Part shown: positions 24,813 to 33,882 of the stretch, piece by piece | Position numbering within the stretch: the stretch's first letter is position 1 | Layout of the letters: every line of letters begins with the position of its first letter | Source of the DNA: SKVR01 sp037441525 | GTDB lineage: Bacteria; Bacteroidota; Bacteroidia; Bacteroidales; UBA7960 | Assembly: GCA_037441525.1 (NCBI GenBank) | Contig: JBBISA010000028.1 | Location: forward strand, 1-51,692 | Direction: 5' to 3' | DNA: 51,692 nt | Position numbers and translations under genes: made by a program | Notes under the pieces: generated by a model | Databases searched by the model: none | The model's input: only the letters and a program-made list of their open reading frames with translations | What the model was told of the DNA's origin: nothing

Positions 24813-27263
24813 TTATTGTGCTGCCACCCTTACCAAATCAGCAAGCACACCCGCCGCAGTAACTTCTGCTCCCGCACCGGGGCCCTTGATAACCATGGGA
24901 TTGTGCAGATACCTGTTGGTTGTAAGTGAAATAATATTATCGCTGCCGCTTAAATTGTAGAAAGGGTGAGTGGCATCCAGCAAAAGAAGTTTAATTCCGG
25001 CAATTCCGTTTTCCAGTGTTCCAACAAAATGGAGGGCTTTATGCTCTGCTTCAGCCTGCTTTTTAAAGACACTGAAGTATTCTTCAGAATTGGTTAGCTC
25101 AGTGTAAAAATCTGCCACTGATGCAGCATTCAGGCAATTGTCAGGAAGGATAGGCTGAAGCTTTATATCGTTGATTTCGAGTGCCAGTCCGGTTTCGCGG
25201 GCAAGGATAAGCATTTTGCGGGCGAAATCCAGCCCACTCAGGTCATCCCTTGGGTCGGGTTCGGTGAAGCCTTTTTGCTGGGCTTCTGCTACCACTTCGG
25301 CAAAACTGCGGTTCCCCTTATAATTGTTGAAAATGAAGGAAATGGTTCCTGAAAGTATGGCTTCAATTTTTATTATCCGGTCGCCGCTGATAAGCAGATC
25401 GTGTATGGTTTTTATGATGGGAAGGCCAGCTCCTACAGATGTTTCGTACCAATAATCCACTCCATAATGTTTCGCAGTTGCCTTGCTGTTCCGGTAATGT
25501 TCGAAAGTGCCCGAAACGCCAATCTTATTGCAGGCTACCACCGAAATACTCTCTTTGAACAACCATGGGTAAAGAGACGAAACATAAGAGCTTCCGGTGT
25601 TATCAATAAAAACAGAATTGGAAAGGTTGAGACGGGTGGCCAGTTGCGAAAACTCATCAACATTGCCTGAAATAGCATCTTTGTCAAATATCTCGCGCCA
25701 GTTGGCCACAGGAATTCCATCTTTGCTGGTTAGCATTTTTCTACTGCTGCAAATACCTGCAATATTAATTCTGACCTGGCGATGCTCTTCAAGAAACTGC
25801 TGGTGTTCGGCAATTTGTTTCAGCAGGGTGCTGCCAATATTTCCCATACCGCAGCAAAACACATTGAGTGTTTTAACCGGCGAAAGGAACATTGCATCGT
25901 GCACTGAGTTCATGGCCTTACCAAGGTCGTCGCGATCGATTACAGTAGAAATATTCAATTCGGATGATCCTTGTGCAATGGCTACCACATTTACGCCACT
26001 TCTTCCCAAAGCGCTGAAAAACTTACCCGATAAACCTTTGGTATGACGCATGTTTTCGCCCACAACAGCAATAATGCTGTAATTGGTCTCAATTTGTGGA
26101 GGGTGAATTTTATTGAGGGCCAGTTCCTGTTCAAATTCCGTTTGAATAGCCAGGCCGGCGGCATCGCGATCGGCCGGATTAACCGCCAGGGTAATGCTGT
26201 GCTCAGAGCTGGCCTGGGTAATCAAAATAACATTCACATTGGCATCGGCAAGGGTTTTGAACAATCTTCCGCTGAAACCCTTCATTCCTACCATTCCGCT
26301 TCCCTGCACCGTAATCAGACTGATTTCGGGAATAAAAGAGATGCCCTTAACCAGTGAACCATTTCGCGAAGGTTCAGGTCCAATCAGGGTACCCTTAAAA
26401 TCGCGGTTAAAGGTGTTTTTAATCAGAATGGGTATTTGTCTGGCCTGGGCAGGAATCATGGTTGGGGGGTGTATAACCTTTGCCCCGAAGTACGATAACT
26501 CTATGGCTTCGTAATAGGATAACCTGGCAATAGAGAAGGAGCGTTTAACAAGGCGGGGATCGGCAGTCATAATGCCGTCCACATCTGTCCATATCTGAAT
26601 TTCTTTAGCATTGAGGGCCGCACCAACAATGGCTGCCGTATAGTCGGAGCCTCCACGGCCCAGGGTGGTGGTTTCACCCCGCTCATTGGAGGCGATAAAC
26701 CCTGTAAAGACGATTATTATTCCAGGATTGACTTTCACAAAATCCTGAATCATAGTATTGGTAATAGGCTCATTAACGGTGGCTTTGCCAAACCGGCTGT
26801 CGGTTTTTATCAGTTTGCGGGTATCTGCTAGAATGGTCTTTCCGCAATGCTGGTCAAGAAAATGGGCAATCATGGAGCAGGAGAGTAGTTCTCCATAAGC
26901 AAGTACGCGATCCCGCACTCTTTCCGAAGCTTCACCCACTGCTTTTACCCCTGCAAGCAATTCCTCAAGTTCGTTGAAAAGTAATTTCAAGCCTAATAAG
27001 GCCTGATTATGGCGCTTTACCTCAAGAAGTTTTCTTATGGTTTGATAATGCCTTTCTTCAATGAGTTTTACCTTAGACAAGACATCGTTTCCGAGTGAAG
27101 CATCATCGAGCAGGGTTAAAAGTTCGGAGGTAACTCCGTTCATAGCAGAGCATACCACCATTACTTCCTCGCCTGTTTCATGGGTTTCCTTAACAATGCG
27201 TAAAAGTGAAAGAATAGCCTCTGCAGAACCTACCGATGTTCCCCCGAATTTTAATACTTTCAT
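24813..27263 (-). CDS. thrA: Bifunctional aspartate kinase / homoserine dehydrogenase
   Basis: An 816-residue fusion catalysing the first and third steps from aspartate to threonine. The aspartokinase part (about 1-290) begins MKVLKFGGTSVGS and includes TLGRGGSDYTAAIVG. Two ACT-like domains follow (about 305-460: GMVGMKGFSGRLF and GENMRHTKGLSGKFF), the usual site of threonine feedback inhibition. The homoserine dehydrogenase part starts at VFCCGMGNIGSTLL and contains GAGLPIIKT and GTISFIFNNY. Length is typical. It follows leuB by only 15 nt, which ties threonine synthesis to the branched-chain genes in one transcript. Confidence 0.96.
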   Translation of the reverse strand: MKVLKFGGTSVGSAEAILSLLRIVKETHETGEEVMVVCSAMNGVTSELLTLLDDASLGNDVLSKVKLIEERHYQTIRKLLEVKRHNQALLGLKLLFNELEELLAGVKAVGEASERVRDRVLAYGELLSCSMIAHFLDQHCGKTILADTRKLIKTDSRFGKATVNEPITNTMIQDFVKVNPGIIIVFTGFIASNERGETTTLGRGGSDYTAAIVGAALNAKEIQIWTDVDGIMTADPRLVKRSFSIARLSYYEAIELSYFGAKVIHPPTMIPAQARQIPILIKNTFNRDFKGTLIGPEPSRNGSLVKGISFIPEISLITVQGSGMVGMKGFSGRLFKTLADANVNVILITQASSEHSITLAVNPADRDAAGLAIQTEFEQELALNKIHPPQIETNYSIIAVVGENMRHTKGLSGKFFSALGRSGVNVVAIAQGSSELNISTVIDRDDLGKAMNSVHDAMFLSPVKTLNVFCCGMGNIGSTLLKQIAEHQQFLEEHRQVRINIAGICSSRKMLTSKDGIPVANWREIFDKDAISGNVDEFSQLATRLNLSNSVFIDNTGSSYVSSLYPWLFKESISVVACNKIGVSGTFEHYRNSKATAKHYGVDYWYETSVGAGLPIIKTIHDLLISGDRIIKIEAILSGTISFIFNNYKGNRSFAEVVAEAQQKGFTEPDPRDDLSGLDFARKMLILARETGLALEINDIKLQPILPDNCLNAASVADFYTELTNSEEYFSVFKKQAEAEHKALHFVGTLENGIAGIKLLLLDATHPFYNLSGSDNIISLTTNRYLHNPMVIKGPGAGAEVTAAGVLADLVRVAAQ

Positions 27264-27278
27264 GTGCCCTTTCGTTTC

Positions 27279-28349
27279 CTAAAAGTTATCCTTTATGTAG
27301 GCAGCCAACCAGTTTCCAACATCTGATGTTGAACTTGCTTCGGTTTTTTCAATGTCTTCGGTTACAACGCCTGCCTGAAGCGATGCATCCACAGCTTTTC
27401 TGATCATCGAAGCCTCTTTATTAAGCTTGAAAGCGTATTCAAACATCAGTGCAGCTGATAGAACAGTTGCAACCGGGTTTGCTATATTTTTTCCGGCAGC
27501 TTGCGGATAAGAACCATGAATTGGCTCAAAAACCGAAGTGTGCAGGCCTATGGATGCGCTTGGCAGTAAGCCCAGCGAACCTGTAATTACACTGGCTTCA
27601 TCGGTGAGAATATCACCAAACATATTTTCGGTAACCAACACATCAAATCGCTTGGGCCATTGAATGATCTGCATGGCGGCATTGTCAACAAACATATACT
27701 CCAGTTCTACTTCAGGAAATTGGGGTGCCATTTCCTGAACGGTTTCTCTCCAAAGCCTTGAAGTAGCAAGAACGTTGGCTTTATCGACCATTGTAAGTTT
27801 TTTTCGGCGTGCCATCGCAAATTCGAAAGCCAGCTTGGCTATACGTTCAATTTCGTAACGGTGATATACACACGAATCGAAGGCAGTTTTTCCGTCTTCG
27901 GTGCGCCCCTGCGGCTGGCCAAAATATATACCGCCGGTGAGCTCTCTGATGGCGACAAAGTCAGCCCCTTCTACCAATTCCTGTTTCAGAGGCGATTTAT
28001 GCAACAACGATGGGAATGTTGATACTGGTCGGATATTGGCGTATAATCCCAATTGTTTACGCATGGAAAGCAGTCCTTTTTCGGGTCTTACCTTTGCTTT
28101 GGGATCGTTGTCGAACCTGGGATCGCCAATAGCACCAAACAATACCGCATCCGATTCCATGCATATTTTATGAGTTTCGTCGGGATAGGGATCACCTACC
28201 TGAAATATTGCGGTGGCGCCGGTAAGTGCATGGGTATACCTGGGCGAATGACCCATTTTGGTGCACACCGCATCAGTTACTTTTAGGGCCTGGTCAATAA
28301 TCTCCGGTCCGATTCCGTCCCCTGGTAATACTGCAATTTTCAAATTCAT
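27279..28349 (-). CDS. leuB: 3-isopropylmalate dehydrogenase
   Basis: A 356-residue beta-decarboxylating dehydrogenase oxidising 3-isopropylmalate in leucine synthesis. It starts MNLKIAVLPGDGIGPEI. Conserved sites include IRELTGGIYFGQPQGR, the metal-binding ENMFGDILTDEASVITGSLG and the NAD loop FEPIHGSYPQAAGKNIANP. If the LeuA homologue upstream makes citramalate, LeuB would also oxidise the 3-methylmalate formed from it. It is separated from the upstream gene by 271 nt and followed by thrA after 15 nt. Confidence 0.95.
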   Translation of the reverse strand: MNLKIAVLPGDGIGPEIIDQALKVTDAVCTKMGHSPRYTHALTGATAIFQVGDPYPDETHKICMESDAVLFGAIGDPRFDNDPKAKVRPEKGLLSMRKQLGLYANIRPVSTFPSLLHKSPLKQELVEGADFVAIRELTGGIYFGQPQGRTEDGKTAFDSCVYHRYEIERIAKLAFEFAMARRKKLTMVDKANVLATSRLWRETVQEMAPQFPEVELEYMFVDNAAMQIIQWPKRFDVLVTENMFGDILTDEASVITGSLGLLPSASIGLHTSVFEPIHGSYPQAAGKNIANPVATVLSAALMFEYAFKLNKEASMIRKAVDASLQAGVVTEDIEKTEASSTSDVGNWLAAYIKDNF

Positions 28350-28620
28350 GCTTTTTCTGTTAGAGTGTTTATTTGTTGTATTTCAAAACTTTATTTTTTG
28401 CTGACAGATGCCAATTATGCTTTGATGGGTAATCTGGGTATCAATTCAATCATCAAAGCAAATTATATTATTGATTCAAGTCCTTCCATATCATCATAAA
28501 TCAATTTGATCAGAACATTACATTTTTGCTTCCAAAACATCACCGGCAATCCGAACTTTGAACGAAAATATAAACTGTGTTGTTAAATGGCACTTCAAAA
28601 TCCCAATTCCCAATCCCTGA
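28350..28620 (-). other. 271-nt gap inside the ilv-leu-thr cluster
   Basis: The longest internal gap of the cluster. It holds a 9-bp inverted repeat, GCTTTGATG (28419-28427) and CATCAAAGC (28451-28459), and no complete -7 consensus. An internal promoter for leuB-thrABC or a processing site could lie here; the sequence alone does not settle it. Confidence 0.3.
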
Positions 28621-30174
28621 TTATCCCTTGATTTCTTCAGGTTTGACATGGGTATAACGGTGCTCATTTTCGGCAAGGGTATTGAGCATTTTTATTGTTG
28701 CCTTTATGGCAGCGGCAGTTTGGTCGGCATCAAGTCCGCGGGTTTTAAATTCTGCTCCTTTGTAGTCCCAGGTAATGGTAGTTTCTACAAGTGCATCGGT
28801 TTTACCTCCCGGAGGAATGGTAACCAGATAGTCAGTAAGAACAGGATGTTCCTTGCCCAGCTTATCGTATATCGACCAAAGTGCTTTCATAAATGCATCG
28901 TACTGGCCATCGCCCACTGATGTTTCGTTGTAAATTTCATTTTCGATACAGATACTGATGGATGCAACGGGTTTCATACCACGAGCTACGGTAAGATGGT
29001 AATTGACCAGCCTGACGTTTTGTTCGTTGTTCCCGTTTTTAAGCACGTCAGAAATAATGTAAGGGAGGTCTTCGATGGTAACCGTTTCTTTCTGGTCGCC
29101 AAGCTCAATTACCCGTTGGGTAACCTTTAAAAGATCTTCCTGTGATAGCTCAAGGCCTAATTCTTCAAGGTTTTTGGATATATTCGCCTTCCCCGACGTT
29201 TTTCCGAGGGCATACTGGCGTGTTCGGCCAAAGCGTTCAGGCAACAAGGGATTGAAATACAGATTGGCTTTATTGTCACCATCAGCGTGTACTCCACAAA
29301 CCTGTGTGAAAACATATTCACCGGTAAGTGGCTTATTGGCAGGTATCCGGAGGCCACTGAACAATTCCACCATTTTTGCTACCCTTGATAGTTTTGATTC
29401 TACAAGCGTGTTCTCGAGTTTAAGATGATCATTCATTACACCTATTACGCTGGAGAGGGGTACATTGCCTGCTCTTTCGCCCAACCCGTTTACAGTGGTA
29501 TGAATTCCTTTCATTCCGGCTTTCAGGGCATAAAAAACGTTGGCGGTTGCCAAATCGTAATCGTTATGGGCATGAAAATCGAAATGGAGATTTGGATACC
29601 GGGCAGCCATCCTGCTGCAGAAATCAAAGGTTTGCTCAGGATTCAGGATACCTAAAGTATCGGGTAGCATAAATCTTTTAATGGGTTTATCCTTTAAGCT
29701 GTCGATCATGAAAAACACATAATCAGGTGAATATATCATGCCGTTCGACCAATCTTCAAGGTAAAGATTTACGGTAATACCTCTCTTTTGGGCTTCTGCG
29801 ATGATAAATAGAATATCGCTGAGATGTTGCTCGGGAGTTTTGCGGAGTTGGCCTTCGAGATGGCGCAACGACCCTTTGGAAAGCAAATTAATCACTTTGC
29901 CACCAGCCTGATCAACCCAATCGAGTGATGCAGTTCCGTCTACAAAACTCAGTATCTCAATTCTATCAATATTATTGCTTTTTGATGCCCACTCGGTAAT
30001 TCGTTTAACTGCCCTGAATTCACCTTCTGATACTCTTGCAGATGCAACTTCGATTCTGTTGACGCGGATTTCGTTGAGAAGCATCTGCGCCATGGCCAGC
30101 TTTTCGGCCTCGTTAAATGATACGCTGGTTGTTTGTTCACCATCCCGCAGGGTGGTATCCATTATTTCTATCAT
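28621..30174 (-). CDS. LeuA/CimA-family synthase, probable citramalate synthase
   Basis: A 517-residue second member of the 2-isopropylmalate synthase family. I start it at the ATG at 30174 (MIEIMDTTLRDGEQTTSVSF); a GTG at 30204 would add a meaningless tail. The TIM-barrel includes FDFHAHNDYDLATANVFYA (metal HxH), GLGERAGNVPL and the C-terminal LeuA regulatory dimer domain (GKTDALVETTITWDYKGAEF). It differs clearly from the leuA product at 32345-33841. Bacteroidota have this gene between leuD and leuB. With no threonine dehydratase in the cluster, condensation of acetyl-CoA with pyruvate to citramalate, as a route to isoleucine, is the best guess; isopropylmalate synthase activity is the alternative. 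Confidence 0.75.
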   Translation of the reverse strand: MIEIMDTTLRDGEQTTSVSFNEAEKLAMAQMLLNEIRVNRIEVASARVSEGEFRAVKRITEWASKSNNIDRIEILSFVDGTASLDWVDQAGGKVINLLSKGSLRHLEGQLRKTPEQHLSDILFIIAEAQKRGITVNLYLEDWSNGMIYSPDYVFFMIDSLKDKPIKRFMLPDTLGILNPEQTFDFCSRMAARYPNLHFDFHAHNDYDLATANVFYALKAGMKGIHTTVNGLGERAGNVPLSSVIGVMNDHLKLENTLVESKLSRVAKMVELFSGLRIPANKPLTGEYVFTQVCGVHADGDNKANLYFNPLLPERFGRTRQYALGKTSGKANISKNLEELGLELSQEDLLKVTQRVIELGDQKETVTIEDLPYIISDVLKNGNNEQNVRLVNYHLTVARGMKPVASISICIENEIYNETSVGDGQYDAFMKALWSIYDKLGKEHPVLTDYLVTIPPGGKTDALVETTITWDYKGAEFKTRGLDADQTAAAIKATIKMLNTLAENEHRYTHVKPEEIKG

Positions 30175-30222
30175 GGTAATTGAATTTTTGGGTGAAGGGG
30201 GCACAAGAACCTTTACGGGGCA

Positions 30223-30819
30223 TTAAACTGCACTGAGTTTTTCCCATTCTTCTATCTGGGTTTTTTTACTCAGCAGGTATTCAATGTCATCGTAACCGTT
30301 CAGAAGGCAATTTTTCTTGTAAGCGCTGATAGCAAAGTTTTCTTTCTGTCCAGTAGCTACAAGTGTAATGGTTTGATTTTCAAGATCGACTTCTACAAGT
30401 GCAGAAGGGTCTTTTTCAATGGCCTGAAATACTACATTGAGAAACTGGTCGGTAATTTGCACAGGCAGCAACCCGTTGTTAAGCGCATTGCTTTTAAAAA
30501 TATCGGCAAAGAAGCTGGAAACCACTACTTTAAAACCATAATCAACAATTGACCAGGCCGCATGCTCACGGCTGCTGCCCGAACCAAAGTTTTTCCCTGC
30601 AACCAGGATAGCACCTTTGTATGTAGGATTGTTGAGAACGAAATCGGGTTTAGGGTTCCCTGCAGGGTCATATCGCCAGTCATAAAATAAGTTTGCACCA
30701 AACCCATCGCGGGTGGTGGCTTTCAGAAACCTGGCAGGGGTAATCTGGTCGGTATCCACATTTTCAATGGCCAGTGGCACACAAGTGGAAGTAAGTTTTG
30801 AGAATTTATCTACAGGCAT
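30223..30819 (-). CDS. leuD: 3-isopropylmalate dehydratase, small subunit
   Basis: A 198-residue swivelling domain of isopropylmalate isomerase. Conserved stretches are VPLAIENVDTDQITPARFLK, GAILVAGKNFGSGSSREHAA and SSFFADIFKSNALNNGLLPV. It pairs with LeuC to interconvert 2- and 3-isopropylmalate, and possibly citramalate and 3-methylmalate. The gap from leuC is 91 nt and holds a nested palindrome (30854-30901). Confidence 0.95.
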   Translation of the reverse strand: MPVDKFSKLTSTCVPLAIENVDTDQITPARFLKATTRDGFGANLFYDWRYDPAGNPKPDFVLNNPTYKGAILVAGKNFGSGSSREHAAWSIVDYGFKVVVSSFFADIFKSNALNNGLLPVQITDQFLNVVFQAIEKDPSALVEVDLENQTITLVATGQKENFAISAYKKNCLLNGYDDIEYLLSKKTQIEEWEKLSAV

Positions 30820-30853
30820 TTCCTTTTTCTGTTTAATAATGTTTTACATCATT

Positions 30854-30901
30854 GCCGCCAGGGGCTTTCTGCCTGTGGCGGGCAGAAACGCTTATGGCGG
30901 T
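30854..30901. repeat. Nested palindrome between leuC and leuD
   Basis: Outer arms CCGCCA (30855-30860) and TGGCGG (30895-30900) enclose inner arms TTTCTGCC (30866-30873) and GGCAGAAA (30881-30888). The element is GC-rich against an AT-rich gap. It could be a small mobile palindromic repeat or a processing/stability hairpin in the polycistronic mRNA. Confidence 0.55.
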
Positions 30902-30910
30902 TTCATCGTT

Positions 30911-32311
30911 CTATAAAAAATCCCTTGGGTCGGTAACTACTCCAGTAATGGCAACTGCTGCTGCGGTAATGGGGCTTGCGAGCAGGGTGCGAGCACCCGG
31001 TCCCTGGCGGCCTTCAAAGTTGCGGTTGGAAGTAGATAATGCATATTTACCTGTCGGAATTTTATCTTCGTTCATTGCAAGGCATGCTGAACAACCTGGC
31101 TGACGCATTTCAAATCCTGCATCCTCAAGTATCTTCACCAGTCCTTCCTTGCGGGCCTGAGCTTCAACCTGTTTGCTTCCGGGAACAATCCATGCGGTAA
31201 TATTATTGGCTTTTTTCTTGCCTTTTATAAAATTGCAGAATGTCCTCAGGTCTTCAATACGGCCATTGGTACAGCTACCAACAAACACATAGTCAACTTT
31301 TTTCCCAAGCATGGGCTCACCGGGGGCATACCCCATATATTCCAACGATTTAAGAAACGATTTCCTGGATGTTTCCTCAATTTCCTCAACTTTGGGAATG
31401 TTACCGGTAATGCCAAGACCCATTCCGGGGTTAGTGCCGTAGGTGATCATGGGTTCAATATCTTCGGCTTTGAATTTCAGTTCCCGATCCCACATGGCTT
31501 CAGGATCACTGGGAAGTGTTTTCCAGTAGGCAAGAGCTTTGTCCCAGGCTTCACCTTTAGGGGCCATCTCACGGCCTTTGATATATGCAAATGTGGTTTC
31601 ATCGGGGGCAATCAAACCACCGCGGGCGCCCATTTCAATACTCATATTACAGATAGTCATCCGGGCTTCCATCGACAGGCTCCGGATGGCTGAACCGGCG
31701 AATTCAACAAAATATCCGGTTGCACCACCAGCAGAAATCTGCGAAATGATGTAAAGAACGATATCCTTTGAATTAACCCCTTTTTTCAGAGTACCTTCCA
31801 CGCTGATCCGCATCCTTTTAGGTTTGGGAATTATCAGGCATTGGCTTGAAAGCACCATTTCCACTTCGCTGGTGCCAATACCAAAGGCAACAGTACCAAA
31901 GGCGCCATGAGTCGAAGTGTGGCTGTCGCCACAAACGATGGTCATGCCGGGCTGAGTTATACCAAGCTCGGGCCCGATAACGTGCACAATACCATTGTAG
32001 GGGTGATTGAGTCCATATAAGGGAACTCCGTTTTCCTCGCAATTGCGGGTCAGTGTGTTCACCTGTAAGCGGCTCAATTCTTCCTGAATGGTTAAATGCT
32101 GATTCTGGGTTGGGATGTTGTGGTCGGCAGTAGCAACCGTTTTATCGGGCCGGGCCACCTTGATACCCCTTTTTTTTAGTCCTGCAAAAGCCTGTGGACT
32201 GGTTACTTCGTGAATAAAATGACGGTCAATGTAAAAAACACTTGTGTCCTGATCAATGGCTTCCACAATGTGTTTGTCCCAGATCTTGTCTATGATTGTT
32301 TTTCCAGCCAA
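30911..32311 (-). CDS. leuC: 3-isopropylmalate dehydratase, large subunit
   Basis: A 466-residue aconitase-family protein. The [4Fe-4S] ligands are Cys347 (FVGSCTNGR), Cys407 and Cys410 (PGCSACLAMN). Substrate-binding stretches VCGDSHTSTHGAFG and NRNFEGRQGPGARTLLASP are intact. It starts MAGKTIIDKIWDKHIV, typical of LeuC. It lies 33 nt after leuA and works with leuD. Confidence 0.96.
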   Translation of the reverse strand: MAGKTIIDKIWDKHIVEAIDQDTSVFYIDRHFIHEVTSPQAFAGLKKRGIKVARPDKTVATADHNIPTQNQHLTIQEELSRLQVNTLTRNCEENGVPLYGLNHPYNGIVHVIGPELGITQPGMTIVCGDSHTSTHGAFGTVAFGIGTSEVEMVLSSQCLIIPKPKRMRISVEGTLKKGVNSKDIVLYIISQISAGGATGYFVEFAGSAIRSLSMEARMTICNMSIEMGARGGLIAPDETTFAYIKGREMAPKGEAWDKALAYWKTLPSDPEAMWDRELKFKAEDIEPMITYGTNPGMGLGITGNIPKVEEIEETSRKSFLKSLEYMGYAPGEPMLGKKVDYVFVGSCTNGRIEDLRTFCNFIKGKKKANNITAWIVPGSKQVEAQARKEGLVKILEDAGFEMRQPGCSACLAMNEDKIPTGKYALSTSNRNFEGRQGPGARTLLASPITAAAVAITGVVTDPRDFL

Positions 32312-32344
32312 TTTAGTAATGATTTAATTGTTAATGAATAAGGT

Positions 32345-33841
32345 TTAAGCTATCTTCCCGACAGCGTCAAGAAATGCCTCCACTGAGGCAGTTATGATGT
32401 CGGTTTGGGCCGAGAAGCCGTAGTAAATATTTCCTTTATGCTCTACCTGAACATGTACTTTGCCCAGGTCATCGCTTCCGCGGGTAATGGCCTGAATAAG
32501 GAATTCCTCGAGCCTGACACGCCGTTTTACCAGATTTTTTACAGCGGTGAATGATGCATCGATTGGGCCGTTGCCGGTGGCAGTTTCGGTAAATATGTCG
32601 CCCTTAAAGCTGATTTGAACAGTAGCTGTAGGAATAGTTGATTTTCCGCATAATACCTGAAGTGAAATCAGTTCGATGGGACGTTTACCTTTCACTTTTT
32701 CGCTGCCTGCCAACGCTTCCAAATCTTCGTCTGAAACATCCTTTTTCTGGTCGGCAAGTTGCAGAAAACGCTCGTAAACTTCATCGAGTTCACGGGCCTC
32801 AAAGGTGTAACCCAAAATCTGCAGTCGATGTTTAAGCGCGGCACGGCCGCTGCGGGCTGTAAGTACTATGGATGATTCTTTTACGCCCACTTCTGCCGGG
32901 TCGATGATTTCATAGTTTAGACGGTTTTTCAACACGCCATCCTGGTGTATGCCTGATGAATGTGAAAAGGCATTGCGGCCAACAATTGCTTTGTTGGGTT
33001 GCACAGGCATACGCATTAGGGTTGAAACCAGTTTGCTCGACTTCATTATTTGGGTAGTTTCGATATCTGTATGGAAATCAAGGTCGTTATGGCATTTGAT
33101 GGCCATTACAACCTCTTCGAGCGAGGTATTTCCGGCCCGTTCGCCAATTCCATTAATGGTAACCTCAACCTGCCTTGCACCATTGATAATACCAGAAAGT
33201 GTATTGGCCGTAGCCATACCCAAATCGTTGTGGCAGTGGGTTGATATAATTGCCTTGTCTATATTGGGTACATTGTTTACGAGATAGGCAATTTTTTCAC
33301 CATACTGCTCTGGAAGGCAATAACCGGTAGTATCAGGAATGTTAACCACCGTTGCACCTGCTTTGATAACTGCTTCAATTACCCTGGCCAGGAATTCATT
33401 GTCGGCACGACCGGCATCCTCAGCATAAAACTCCACATCATCAACAAAGGTTCTTGCATACTTTACTGCTTCAACAGCACGGTTTACAATTTTTTCGTGA
33501 TTTGAAAGGAGTTTATACTTTATGTGATATTCGGAAACGCCAATTCCGGTATGTATTCTTTTACGCTTGGCAAATTTCAGGGCATCGGCAGCTACCTCAA
33601 TATCGCGATGCACTGCTCTGGTAAGGGCACATATCACAGGGTTTTCCACCGCTTTTGAAATCTCAACCACCGAGGTGAAATCGCCAGGGCTCGAGATAGG
33701 GAAGCCCGCTTCAATAATATCTACACCGAGCCGCTCTAATTGCCTGGCCACCTCGATTTTTTCAATGGTATTAAGCTGGCAGCCGGGAACCTGTTCTCCG
33801 TCGCGCAGGGTTGTGTCGAAAATATAAATTTTATTACCCAT
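32345..33841 (-). CDS. leuA: 2-isopropylmalate synthase
   Basis: A 498-residue enzyme condensing acetyl-CoA with 2-ketoisovalerate, the first committed step to leucine. I chose the ATG at 33841 (MGNKIYIFDTTLRDGEQVPG) because the longer frame to 33934 would overlap ilvC and has no family similarity. The barrel carries DTTLRDGEQVPGCQL, STHCHNDLGMATANTL (metal HxH) and GIGERAGNTSLEEVV. The C-terminal dimer domain (ISLQVLCGKSTIPTATVQI, then GNGPIDASFTAV) is the usual leucine feedback site. Gaps are 41 nt to ilvC and 33 nt to leuC. Confidence 0.95.
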   Translation of the reverse strand: MGNKIYIFDTTLRDGEQVPGCQLNTIEKIEVARQLERLGVDIIEAGFPISSPGDFTSVVEISKAVENPVICALTRAVHRDIEVAADALKFAKRKRIHTGIGVSEYHIKYKLLSNHEKIVNRAVEAVKYARTFVDDVEFYAEDAGRADNEFLARVIEAVIKAGATVVNIPDTTGYCLPEQYGEKIAYLVNNVPNIDKAIISTHCHNDLGMATANTLSGIINGARQVEVTINGIGERAGNTSLEEVVMAIKCHNDLDFHTDIETTQIMKSSKLVSTLMRMPVQPNKAIVGRNAFSHSSGIHQDGVLKNRLNYEIIDPAEVGVKESSIVLTARSGRAALKHRLQILGYTFEARELDEVYERFLQLADQKKDVSDEDLEALAGSEKVKGKRPIELISLQVLCGKSTIPTATVQISFKGDIFTETATGNGPIDASFTAVKNLVKRRVRLEEFLIQAITRGSDDLGKVHVQVEHKGNIYYGFSAQTDIITASVEAFLDAVGKIA

Positions 33842-33882
33842 AATAATTTGGTTTTGGTTTTTGGTTTGGAGTGTAGGGAAAA

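Noticed and set aside
28350..28620. Second attenuator ahead of leuB-thrABC
   Set aside because: No leader frame rich in Leu, Thr or Ile codons and no stem followed by a U-run were found, only a 9-bp inverted repeat.
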